A DNA stretch of 59,111 nucleotides, taken from the NCBI GenBank assembly GCA_018385315.1, contig JAHAZJ010000050.1:1-59111 (forward strand). Direction: 5' to 3'. The notes below the pieces were generated by a model. It saw only the letters and a list, made by a program, of their open reading frames with translations. It searched no databases and was not told where the DNA came from. Both the position numbers and the translations under genes were made by a program. Below are positions 45,498-56,300 of the stretch, piece by piece. Positions within the stretch are counted from its first letter, which is position 1. The number at the start of each line of letters is the position of its first letter. The DNA comes from Treponema sp. Lineage in GTDB: Bacteria > Spirochaetota > Spirochaetia > Treponematales > Treponemataceae.

Positions 45498-46064
45498 TTA
45501 TTTATTATTTTTTTCTTTTTTATCTTTTACCGCAGCTACAATCACTGTAATTGCAAGGAGAATTCCGCAAACGACGACAGCTGCATCTGCAATATTAAAT
45601 GTTGGCCACCGTTCCATGCTTAACAAATTTATTTTTGAATCAAGGCCAAACCATTTAACATCAATAAAATCTACAACGCCATCAGGTCTGAAAACCCTAT
45701 CAATAATATTTCCAAAACCACCACCAATAATTCCTGCTACAGCCCATCGCTGCAAAGGAGTATACTCATCACTCTTAATCATAACAATAATAAGAGCTAT
45801 AAGAACAAGAATTGGTATAATAGAAAACAATGCCCTTCTAACACCATCATTCCAGCCGGCACCAATACTAAATGCAACACCTGTATTTCTGATATGAATA
45901 ATCTGTAAAAAATCCCCTAATAACTGAGTTCCAAAGGTCATGTAAGTTCCTGGCTGAATTGGATACAACTTAACAATTATTGCTTTTGAAATTTGATCAG
46001 CTAAAATAATTATGATTGCCAGCAAAAATGGCAGAATTTTTTCTTTAAAATATTTTTTTTCCAT
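45498..46064 (-). CDS. lspA: Lipoprotein signal peptidase
   Basis: LspA cuts prolipoproteins after diacylglyceryl modification and serves the many lipoproteins seen here. It has 188 residues and four transmembrane helices. NTGVAFSIG, GGFGNIIDRVFRPDGVVDFIDV and FNIADAAVV carry the catalytic aspartates D122 and D160. I use ATG at 46064. In-frame ATG/TTG codons to 46100 would overlap the Nif3 gene end. No Shine-Dalgarno is seen, but TATATT lies about seven bases upstream. Confidence 0.93.
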   Translation of the reverse strand: MEKKYFKEKILPFLLAIIIILADQISKAIIVKLYPIQPGTYMTFGTQLLGDFLQIIHIRNTGVAFSIGAGWNDGVRRALFSIIPILVLIALIIVMIKSDEYTPLQRWAVAGIIGGGFGNIIDRVFRPDGVVDFIDVKWFGLDSKINLLSMERWPTFNIADAAVVVCGILLAITVIVAAVKDKKEKNNK

Positions 46065-46077
46065 GGGTTTAAATATA

Positions 46078-46845
46078 CTAAAGATTAGTTGGAACATCAA
46101 CGAAAATACATTCTATCCCAAGTTCTTTTTCAACCTTCTCCATTACTAAGCTTACACCAACAGTCTCTGTCTCGTAGTGTCCACCACCTATCACATTAAT
46201 CCCCATTTCCCTGGCAAGATGATAATCTTCATGAGCGAATTCCCCAGTAATATAACAATCAAGGCCTTGTTCAATTGCATCTGCTACATCATCACTAGCT
46301 CCACCAGAAATAATTCCCACCGTTTTTATTTTTTCTTTACCAAGTGAAAGTACAGAGCGTGGAGTAACACCTTTTCTTAAAACCCGTTCAGCAAGTTCGT
46401 TAATAGTAAGTTCTTCTGAAAGTTCCCCTTTAACACCCAGAACCATACCACGCCAGGTTCCAAAGGATTCACAATTTATTAAACCAAGACGAGCTGCTAA
46501 TCCCCAGTTATTTCCATAAGGATTATTTGCATCAAGAGGAATATGATAAGCACATAAAGCCAGGTCATTTTTAATAAAAGTGGAAATTCTTTTATAAAAA
46601 GAGCCTGTTATTGTCTGGCAACCACCCCAAAACAAACCATGATGAACAAACAATAAGTCGGCACCTGCTTCTGCTGCCTTTTTTGCAGTTTCTTCACAAG
46701 CATCTACTGCAAAAGCAATTTTCTTTATTTGTTTTGATTCTGGTTCAGAGTTTTCAATCTGAATGCCATTAAGGGAAATATCAGATGGAAAATCTTCTTT
46801 TTTTAAAAAACTATTAAACCAGTTATTAATTTCAACTAATGTCAT
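46078..46845 (-). CDS. Nif3-like dinuclear metal-centre protein
   Basis: This 255-residue protein belongs to the widespread Nif3/YbgI/YqfO family, which forms hexamers with a two-metal site. The likely ligands are seen in LLFVHHGLFWGG, YHIPLDANN and GGGHYETETVG. The biochemical role is unsettled; many databases call it GTP cyclohydrolase I type 2. Shine-Dalgarno AGGAG. It lies between the unknown membrane protein gene and lspA. Confidence 0.93.
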   Translation of the reverse strand: MTLVEINNWFNSFLKKEDFPSDISLNGIQIENSEPESKQIKKIAFAVDACEETAKKAAEAGADLLFVHHGLFWGGCQTITGSFYKRISTFIKNDLALCAYHIPLDANNPYGNNWGLAARLGLINCESFGTWRGMVLGVKGELSEELTINELAERVLRKGVTPRSVLSLGKEKIKTVGIISGGASDDVADAIEQGLDCYITGEFAHEDYHLAREMGINVIGGGHYETETVGVSLVMEKVEKELGIECIFVDVPTNL

Positions 46846-46854
46846 GCAAAACTC

Positions 46855-47895
46855 CTATAAAGTACTCCAGGCATTTCTAATTGCATTGGAAGTTTTTAAA
46901 ACAAGATATTTTGTAATAAATCCGTGCTTATCTCTTTTTTCACCAAGTTTTTTTGCTACTAAAGGATTTGTCATTTCTACACAGCCATATCCTGTTGTTT
47001 TATATTCAGGAATTGAATCAAGGTAAAAAGAGCCTGTTGAAAGCTCTGGATTTTCAGCTACAAATTTTTTTACACTTTCACTAGAAAATCCATCAGAAAC
47101 AAAAAAGAATTTACAGTCTTTTCCATATATTTCCTGCAGCAAAGGAATCATTCCTTTACACTCAACATAAACATTATATTTATAACCAGCAAGATTTTTA
47201 CTGAATTCTTCAGGTTTATTTAAGCTTTCATTACAAAGATGATATGAACGGGTTGCTTTATAGAATTTTGACTGATAATTCCAATTTAAATCATTTGTAT
47301 AAAAATCAAAAGTACACACTGTATAACCATTCGCGGCAAGTAACTGAAGATATGGTTTATAAGCAGCACTATCACCACGCTTATCGGAAATAAATACAAC
47401 AACATTTTTTGAACTGTCAATAATTAAATTTGATTTATATTCATGGAAAAATGCTGTTCTATGTGAAAAAATTTCGGGTTCAGTAAATCCATTTTTAAAA
47501 CTTCCTTCATAAGCAATAGAACGTTCAGAAATATTACTTTTTTTAACATTAACAGTAACTTCTCTATTAATTGAACAAAAAATAAATGAAAGTAAAATTA
47601 AAAAGGAAGCAATTCCACAAGAAATTTTCATAGGAATACTATAATAATCTATAAAAAGCTTGTTTCTGTTTCGAATAAATGCAGGAATATTTAGGCAGAA
47701 AACAAGAATTGCAAGTAACACAAGTTGTATTTCAAACATGGAAATGCCATTTGCAAAACAATTTGCTACAGCAAGAATAATTGCAATTGGAGCCAGAATT
47801 ACCAAAGAATCATGTTTAACACTTTTATTCAAAAAAACACGAGCCGTATTTATAATCAAAATACAATAAATAACTAATTCAGCATAAAATTTCAT
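46855..47895 (-). CDS. Membrane protein with degenerate alpha/beta-hydrolase-like domain
   Basis: This is a 346-residue protein with four hydrophobic segments in the first 120 residues. A soluble domain follows, in which VVVFISDKRGDSAAYKPYLQLLAANGYTVCTFDFYT (landmark at about 172-207) resembles the early strands of alpha/beta hydrolases. The nucleophile elbow is not convincing (FFVSDGFSSE). Function is unknown. Its start overlaps the stop of trmJ in TAATG, so it is translationally coupled. Confidence 0.6.
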   Translation of the reverse strand: MKFYAELVIYCILIINTARVFLNKSVKHDSLVILAPIAIILAVANCFANGISMFEIQLVLLAILVFCLNIPAFIRNRNKLFIDYYSIPMKISCGIASFLILLSFIFCSINREVTVNVKKSNISERSIAYEGSFKNGFTEPEIFSHRTAFFHEYKSNLIIDSSKNVVVFISDKRGDSAAYKPYLQLLAANGYTVCTFDFYTNDLNWNYQSKFYKATRSYHLCNESLNKPEEFSKNLAGYKYNVYVECKGMIPLLQEIYGKDCKFFFVSDGFSSESVKKFVAENPELSTGSFYLDSIPEYKTTGYGCVEMTNPLVAKKLGEKRDKHGFITKYLVLKTSNAIRNAWSTL

Positions 47896-48641
47896 TATTT
47901 TCCTTCTTTATCATCAATTTCTTTATTTTTTCCAGCTAATCCAGAAATTTTTGAAAAAGTTTTTTCCAGATATTTTGCCTCACTTTCGCTTAATGCAGCA
48001 CGGGAAAGAATGTTTCGCCAGAATGCTTCCATATCTTCACGGCCCGGCATTTTGAAAAATCCAACTTTTTCCAGATTATTGGAAATATTCTGTACAGTTT
48101 CATCAAGACGATTCAAATGAATTGGCGTTACACCAGCCACCTTTTTGTTTTTTGATTTTAGACTTTCTCTAAAAAGATGATAACTCATAATCTGAACAGC
48201 ATGAGACAGATTTAGGGAACCAAAATCATCACTGGAAGGAATTGTAACACCAATGTTACACTCATCAAGCTGCTCATCTGTTAATCCTGTTCGCTCGTTT
48301 CCAAAAATTACCCCAACTTTACCTGCAGTTTCCCCTGCCTTTTTAGCAAACTCTTCTGGCAGAAATAATTTGCCTCTTTTTTTTCCACGCCGCCGAGTTG
48401 TTCCAGCACAAATGACACAATCAGCAGTAGCTTCCTTTATAGAATTATAAAACCGGGCTTTATCGAAAATGTATCCTGCATGAATTGCCAGCACATGAAT
48501 ATGGTCCAAATCATAATCAGCTTTATTACCAACAATCCTTAAATCTTTAATATCATTATTTGCCATAGCTCTACAAGCTGCACCAATATTACGGCTTTCA
48601 TCAGGATGATCTAAAACTATAACAATATTATTTAAATCCAT
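47895..48641 (-). CDS. trmJ: TrmJ-like SpoU-family RNA methyltransferase
   Basis: This SAM-dependent 2'-O-methyltransferase has a trefoil-knot fold. The 248-residue protein has motif 1 DHPDESRNIGAACRAM, motif 2 GVIFGNERTGLTDEQL and motif 3 IPSSDDFGSLNLSHAVQI, as in TrmJ. A C-terminal helical extension follows. The precise RNA target (tRNA position 32 in known TrmJ) is inferred. Confidence 0.88.
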   Translation of the reverse strand: MDLNNIVIVLDHPDESRNIGAACRAMANNDIKDLRIVGNKADYDLDHIHVLAIHAGYIFDKARFYNSIKEATADCVICAGTTRRRGKKRGKLFLPEEFAKKAGETAGKVGVIFGNERTGLTDEQLDECNIGVTIPSSDDFGSLNLSHAVQIMSYHLFRESLKSKNKKVAGVTPIHLNRLDETVQNISNNLEKVGFFKMPGREDMEAFWRNILSRAALSESEAKYLEKTFSKISGLAGKNKEIDDKEGK

Positions 48642-48650
48642 TTTTACACT

Positions 48651-49139
48651 CTAAAACGAAACAATATAAATCCAAAGGAAAATAACTACAACAATCATTT
48701 TCATGCCTGTACCACAAAGAAAACCTAAAAATGCACCCCAGGCAGATTTAAATGCAATGGAATAATTCCAGTCGGTATGAATTAATTCACCAACTAAAGC
48801 TCCAATAAAGGGTCCTGCAATAATTCCCAATGGTCCGGCAAAAAGTCCAATAATTAATCCTATAGTAGACCCCCAGGTTGCAGCCTTACTGCCACCAGAT
48901 TTTTTTGTCATTAAAGGAGGAAGTACATTGTCAAGAATAGTAATCACCACAGCCACAATTGCAGTTATGAGTAAAGTCCATTTTGAAATATTATTGTATG
49001 AAGAAAACCTTGCAGACAGTAAACCAAACCAGGCTAAAGGAGGTCCTGGAATAACTGGAAGAAATGAACCAAAAAATCCAACAACTATTAAAATTGCCGC
49101 TACTATTGAAAGAACAAGAGATAAAATGTCTATTGCCAT
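48651..49139 (-). CDS. DUF456 membrane protein
   Basis: The 162-residue inner-membrane protein has four or five helices. FGSFLPVIPGPPLAWFGLL and the glycine-rich GLIIGLFAGPLGIIAGPFIGALVGEL (landmark at about 92-117) are DUF456 hallmarks. Function is unknown. AGAGGA before ATG. It is likely co-transcribed with trmJ. Confidence 0.9.
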   Translation of the reverse strand: MAIDILSLVLSIVAAILIVVGFFGSFLPVIPGPPLAWFGLLSARFSSYNNISKWTLLITAIVAVVITILDNVLPPLMTKKSGGSKAATWGSTIGLIIGLFAGPLGIIAGPFIGALVGELIHTDWNYSIAFKSAWGAFLGFLCGTGMKMIVVVIFLWIYIVSF

Positions 49140-49174
49140 GAAAATCCTCTTGTTCTATTTTAGAGGATTTTTTC

Positions 49175-50377
49175 TTATTTTTCAGTATTACCAGACAAAT
49201 ATTTTCTGATTTCTTCTACAAATTTTGTTTTTTTTGCCATGTCAGTCTGAAAACATGCATTTGCAATATCTGGCGCAGGTCCTGAAGGAGCGATGGCAGC
49301 AAGATAGCGGACATCATCGGCTTGAACATCGAATGCCCTGCATCTGGAATTGACAGGGGCAAGTTTTGTTTCATCGCTTAAATATGATTGATTTTCATCA
49401 CTAACTAAACTTTGCAAAATCTCTTCTGCAATTTCTTTTTTTGATGCTGCTGAAAGATTTACAACACAAACTGCAGGTGCAATTAAACAGTGATCTTCTT
49501 TTACAGAAAGAACTGGCATTCTGTCTGCTTCATATTCTCGCATTATTTTTACATCCATTTTTCTGTGATTAGAAAGGGACGAAAATAACACACCAATCTG
49601 TTTTTCAGAAGCATATGTTTTTACATCCTTGGCAGTTGCATTAGTCCAGTTGGCAATAGATAAATCATTGGGAACATAAGCAGCAAGGCCATCCATTATG
49701 TATTTTAGTGTGATTGAAGTTCCTAAAGTTGATGAATAACCAATTTCCTGTTCCCAAACCTGATAGAAATTTCCATATTTGTTTATTAAAGAAACAAGTT
49801 TTTTATATCCTTCTGTTCCACATAAAGCTTCTGCCTGAACACTAATTAAACCAAGCAATGTGTCATCATCCTTACCTTCTGTGAAAAATGGAATAAATAC
49901 CTGATTTTTCATAGCAAAAAGATAATTCATGTAATCTACAAAGGAAGCAGGAAAATCTAAACCAGAAGCATTTTGTGCCTGTGATAAATATGCCAGCTCA
50001 TAATGATTAAGAAGAAATGGAAGAGCATTTTTTTTGTCCACAGTTGAAATGAGCATTTGAGAACAAGCAGCAGGAATATCCTTAGAATATTTTGCCAGCT
50101 GCTCCACAGAATTCCCATTCCATGAAAAATACAAATCATACTTTTTTGCAATTTTCTTTGCATTAAAATCTTTTTCTGCTAAATCATCAAACTTAAGTTT
50201 TCCATCATAATTTTGAATGATGATTTCTTTAAGAGGATTTTTTATTTCATCTTCCAGATTATAAAAAGCTACCTTAAAAACTTTATTATTCTGATGATTT
50301 ATAAAACCTCCAATTCCCGCGCCCACCAAAACCAAGACTGCAAGAATTGAACAAATTATTATGATTCTCTTTTTCAT
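49175..50377 (-). CDS. Membrane-anchored solute-binding-like protein
   Basis: This is a 400-residue protein. An N-terminal hydrophobic segment (about 4-26) has no lipobox cysteine at a usable place, so it is an anchor or a signal peptide. The remainder resembles family-1 extracellular solute-binding proteins in its C-terminal pattern (APVNSRCRAF, VEEIRKYLSG), but no transporter genes are adjacent. The giant Ig-repeat gene ends 16 bases upstream, suggesting co-transcription. The ligand is unknown. Confidence 0.6.
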   Translation of the reverse strand: MKKRIIIICSILAVLVLVGAGIGGFINHQNNKVFKVAFYNLEDEIKNPLKEIIIQNYDGKLKFDDLAEKDFNAKKIAKKYDLYFSWNGNSVEQLAKYSKDIPAACSQMLISTVDKKNALPFLLNHYELAYLSQAQNASGLDFPASFVDYMNYLFAMKNQVFIPFFTEGKDDDTLLGLISVQAEALCGTEGYKKLVSLINKYGNFYQVWEQEIGYSSTLGTSITLKYIMDGLAAYVPNDLSIANWTNATAKDVKTYASEKQIGVLFSSLSNHRKMDVKIMREYEADRMPVLSVKEDHCLIAPAVCVVNLSAASKKEIAEEILQSLVSDENQSYLSDETKLAPVNSRCRAFDVQADDVRYLAAIAPSGPAPDIANACFQTDMAKKTKFVEEIRKYLSGNTEK

Positions 50378-50393
50378 AAAAATCCTTTGCCTT

Positions 50394-53300
50394 CTATCTC
50401 ATTTGAGCAGTTTCAATGTTGTCACCAGAAGAGCCATGCTTAATAGCATATCCTAAAACAGGATTTGAAGTACCATTTCCATATACCTGACCATATGAAC
50501 TTGAAGAATAACCATTTACATTGTTTCTTGTCGATGATTGTCTTCCAGATACGTTTGGTGCTGTTATTTCACCATCTGAAGTTTTCCATACACCAATATT
50601 AATATCATTATGAAGATTACTTTGCATTTCCACAGTATTTACTGTAGGAACAATTGAACATTCCCATGAGCCTGTAAATTCATCATCAATAGTACCATCA
50701 GAAATATTAGTTGTAAAACCAAGAATAAGTTCTTCTGAATCTACCAAAGTTTCCCCAACATAAAAAGCCATTTTTGGTCTAATAGATGAAGTTGAATAAT
50801 AACCAATATATGGAACAATTCGAGCTCCGTTCTTTGCTACATCAATTGTAAGATTTGAACCAACAACTCCATTACCATCAACAATACAGGTCATAAATGA
50901 ACTTGAACCTGAAGGAATGCCTTTATTGGATGCTGGAAGATATGCATAACACAGATCGAGGTTTACAGGATCATATGCTGCAATATGAACTCCACCAAAT
51001 GAATCAACTGTAACCTTACAATATTCACCAGCTTTTGCCATATCACTAGTCTGATTAAATATACTGTCTACATAAGTCCAGTTTGTAGGATTTTCAATAG
51101 GATTTGTATTATAGGCATATCTTAAAACAGCATTATTTGTATCGGTAGATTGGTCATACCATACAGCAACAACAGTATCTGTTGAACCTGTCACATTAGC
51201 AGGAATAATTCCGAGACTAAGATATGAACCTGCACCTTTACCAGTAGTTCCACCAGCTAGCAAAGTTACATTATCAATATTATATTCTTGTGGGGCTGAT
51301 TTTGTAGCTGTATCTAAGAATGTTCCAAAAGATCTTCTTGTTTCAAAGATTTTTACATATACATCACCTGATAATTCTTTTACATTAGTTCCATTGCATT
51401 TTATTATGTTATTTGAAATCTTTTTTGCTACTCCAGGGAATTGAGTATTATCTGATTCAGCTGTAAATGCAATATAGTCACCACTGCAATAGTAACCATT
51501 TATTGCATACTGAATTGCACCATTTTCTACATTTCCATTTTCATCACAAAGATAAAATACATAATCGTTCCATTTATTAGATTCATTACTTAAAGAATCA
51601 TCTCCTACAGTTAATTCCATCCATCCACCGCGGTTATTATCTCCATCTACACCAATAATTTTTCTGACATGTGAAGTTGCAGTTTCTCCACCTGTGTGAC
51701 CAGATTTGAATCTTATTTCATCATTAATTGCATCGTAATATGCCAAATACAAATTGGTTCCTCCATTACTTGTTGATGAAATAATAGATGGAGATTTTAT
51801 TCTTTGCTTATCAAAATAATTTACACTATTTGTTTTCTGTGCAATTTGTTCCAAGCGAAGGGAATTTATACCCTCATAAGAACCTGTTTGTGTATGACTT
51901 CCTATGCCCCATTTACTAGACATTAAAATAAATCTATCTGAAGAAGATTCATTAATATCTCCACCAGCACCTACAGCAAATGAATTACCGTAATCATCAT
52001 AAGTAAATCCAACAGAAGTAAAGAAGTCGTAACTTGCAGTCCAATACTGATATGAGTAATCTTCTACAGATTCACTTCCGCCCATACTGAAATACAAAGG
52101 ACCATTTACAAAAGCGAATCCAATTTTGCCATCTGTAGGACGAATCTTCATTACAGGCTGTTCAATTTTTCCTGAAATTGGAATTGCAGCAGCACTGTTG
52201 AATTCCCAAACATCAAAGTAAACATCATCTGTAAGAAGATTGTTGTTATCTCCATTTGGCTGACGGTTATATGCATATGAATTGTAGTTTGCAGAACTTA
52301 AAGCTTCAGTTACAGAGCCTTTTGCGTTGTTGTTGTTTGAATTATTCAAAGTACTAACGCCGCTTACTGTAAGAGCGAATGCTCCAGAAGCTTTAGTTGC
52401 AGTTGCTTTTAGTGAATCTGCTCCAATTGAAACATACTGACCATAAATATCAGAACCACCTGCCAGAGAAATTGCACTGCCTCCATTTGGAGTATAATTT
52501 GCTTTTACAGTATCATTTCCAAGGTTGAACCCATAAATCTTAATAGTTTCACCACCAACTGTTGTTCCAGAAGTTTTTCCATCAAAATCTTTTGTTACAA
52601 CACGAACAGGATAATGTCCATTTGAAGTTCTGCTTGTTGTAGACCATTTGCTTTCCTTTTTCTGTAAAGCAGACATTGCTGTATAAACTTTTGTAATGTA
52701 TGGAACAATGTCCATTGTGTAAGTACCACTTAATGTGCCAGTTCCAGTGTCCCCACCAGACTGAGTTACTGATGCATTTGTAACAACAGCAGCATTAGCT
52801 GTATATACAGGAGCTTTTTTTGTTGAATCCCATTTTGGACTACCCCGATCTGTTGCTTTTGCAGTAACTTTTACATCCCTGGCAGCTACACCTTTTATTT
52901 TTGAAGAATCTATGTACATTGTCCAATGAACAACATGTCCATAATCCTGACTGTTATAAGGAACTATAGATTTACGGTTTTTTGTACCTGCTGTCATAGC
53001 AGCTTCATCATCTTCCGTAAGTGTAATTCCAGCATCAAGCAAATCTCCATAAGTTGCCTGTGTAATTTCACTTGCCCAGCCAGTAGCAGGAATTGAGTAA
53101 ACTGTTACATCATCATCATTTTGATTTGAAGACAGAGGTGTTGTTGTCCAGGTTGCTGAGTCAAAAATATAAGTTCCGATTATCATTGATTCATTTGCAG
53201 CAACATTACCAAATTCTTTATTGAAAGAAACTGTAATTCCAGAAAGTAAGGCATTATCCTGGGCAATACCTTCTAACTTAACTGCCCCGGAAACTTTTGG

Positions 53301-56300
53301 CTGTTTATCTGTACCAGTTATGTCACTACTGATTTCAATATGACCATTCTGTGTGCTTTCCTGGAACAAACTGTTACTATTTTTGTCATTCCAGTAGAAT
53401 GGCTTAATCCATGTTTTAGCACTTTCGCTTTCACGAAGGCTTACATTCATAATTACATCAATAGAAGCATTATTACTAATTCCAGCATCTTTTGTTAATC
53501 CTGGAGTTGAGTCACCAAACTTAAATGAGAATTTCTTATTATTGCCATCCTTTATCAGGTTTGTATCCTGACCATTAGTTGTACCAATAAAATCAGAAAC
53601 ATTAAGTTCAATATTTTTTGACAAAGTTGCAACCTGATCATTTGTACCAGAAGCAATAACTACAGGTGTTGATACAGTTCTCTCTGCCGTTTCATTCCAA
53701 GTTAATCCAGAAGAATGATTATAAACTGCATATGTATAACTTAAATCCCCGTTACCACCAACCAATTCTGGTTTCATAACAGTTTTACCCTTTACTGTTA
53801 ATAATGATTTTGGAGTTCCCAAAGCTTCATTTTGAGTTGGGAAGGTTACCTGAGTTACAATATTATCTGATGAATCATAACCAAGTGTATATTTTCCACT
53901 ATAGGTTTTAATAAATTCATCTGCTGCAACTTCACCATCGCCATTTTCATCTGTACCAATCATCATACCAGCAATGCGAGGAGCGTTGTTACTTACAGTT
54001 CCTGCATATGAGTATTCTGAATAGTTTCCAGCTCCATCAAATGCAATAACATGAACTGTAATTGGACCATCTGGCAAGTTTTTAGAGTTTACAGCAGCAT
54101 CAAAAATCCAGTCTGTTCCCTGCTTTGTAAAGGTTTCCGTAATTAAGTCGCCATCATCTGAAGCACGAGCAGGATAATATCCATAACCATAAGCCTGGGT
54201 CGTATCACTTGAAATCTTTCCTGTATTTTTTTCACCACCATTATCAATTACATTACACAAACCAATATATGCTGTGACAGCTCCTGTACCAAGGTTTGCA
54301 TCACTGCTGTTGCCTTTAAGTGTAAGAACATTACCAGCCTTTTTATCAATAAGATAAATTACACCATTGATTTTTATAAGACCTTTTTCATGAACATTAG
54401 GATTATCAGCTGTGTAAGTAAAGGTATTTCCATTAACATTTCCGCTAATTTCTTTCCAGTAAATTCCTTCTGAAAGTGTAAGAGATGAATCATAACCAAT
54501 TATTGTATTTCCAGAAGCCACATCCTTTGTTTCGTTTCCGGAGTTATAAATCATTACATCAAATAAGTCTCTTGTATTTGTGGCAGAAGCTGAATGTTTA
54601 TTATATGTTGTAGCTGATTTTGCATACAAATTGTAATCCAAATCTCGTGTAAAATAGAAAGCAACTCTTGTTACACCAGACTGGGCAATAGTATTGTTTC
54701 CTTCTACAGCATCTTCTTCACTAGCAACTGAGCCGAATGAATAGAAACCATTTGAGTTTTCAACTTTATCATCAAATTTAACAAATACGCTATCATTCTT
54801 ATTTGTTTTGATTACAGGAGCCTTATTATCGTAAATAACACTGAATGTGTTTTCATCAGCCAATGCTGTACTTGTGTTTTCAACAATTCTATAAGAAGCA
54901 GTTGAAGTACCAACTGTTCCTGCAGTTTTATTTCCTAAAGGAATCTGGAAATTGTAATCATATACTGTTTTTCCGCCTGCTGTTCTTGCAACTTTTTTGA
55001 AGAAAGAACCGTCAGTTGCAGAAGTAACTTCATTTCCAGCCGCAGTCACAACATTCTTATTGTTATAAGTAATTGATTTTAGACCACTGTCATCATCAAC
55101 AAATTTACCTTGCAAGAACCAGATTCCACTAATGCTCATTCCTGCAGAATAAGCCTGAGATTTAGCAACTGTACCACTTGAAACTGTACCATCTGTACAA
55201 ACTTCACCACTAGAACCAGATTTATAATACTGAACCATTACCAGTGATGTTCGTTCAACATATGGACTTTGAGCATCAATAATAATCTGCTGAGTAACAG
55301 GTGAACTTTTGTGAATAACAGCTGCACCATTTACAGTATCCTGATCTGTTGCATAGATTGTAAGATAAAGGTTTGCAGTTCCAGAAGTAGGATTAAACTC
55401 TTTATTTACGTTGATTGAAAGATTCCAGGCCTGACCATTAATTGGCACCATAATACCGTAATCAGAAACATCAGCATTCTCAGATAATGCATTAATCTGT
55501 GCCTTTGTCTTTTGAGTATTTGTACTTATCTGTCCAAGAGTATAATTTGCATTATTAAGTTTTTTCAAATCTGCAGCAGTAAAACCTGCATTACTTGAAG
55601 CTATCTGAACCCATGCATATTTTGCACCGTTATTATCTGTGGCAATACCTGAAAGAGGGATTGTACCACTAAGTTTTGGAGGTTCATATTCTGTTGTAGA
55701 ATTTTCCTTCAATACATCTGAAGGATAGCTTAATGCAACAGCAGGTCTTTCACCTTGTGGATCAACTTTTACAGTCTGATTAACGATTTTAGTATTTCCA
55801 CATTCATCAATTGCCTTAATCCAAACAACAAGTTCAGTTTCATCCTTATAAGTATTAGCTTTAATGGCATCTTTTGTGGTAATACCAAGGAAATCTTCTG
55901 TCAGATAATCTGCAAATTTATTTGTATGATCTGTTTCATCACCACCATCAAAATACAGGAACCAGTTTGTACCAATATCCTCTTCCTGGAACTGAGTCCA
56001 TTTTGTTGCAAGGATATTGTTGCTGTCATCTTTTTTTGATGCAGTATTTGAATTTGGCTCAATTACAGTGTCTGCATATTTTGAACCAGAAGAGTCATTT
56101 CTTCTAGAAACAGCCCAATATAATTCTGCAGTTTCATTTAAACCACCACGAATTGTTTCTTCTGAACCAATCAATAAAGAAGGTTTTGATATTGTAACAA
56201 CAGGATTAGTATTATCCACAGAAACATTCATTGATTTTGTTGTATGTTTTCCAGCTTTGTCATATACATCATAATTTAAAGTCTGAATTGTTGGAGTTTC

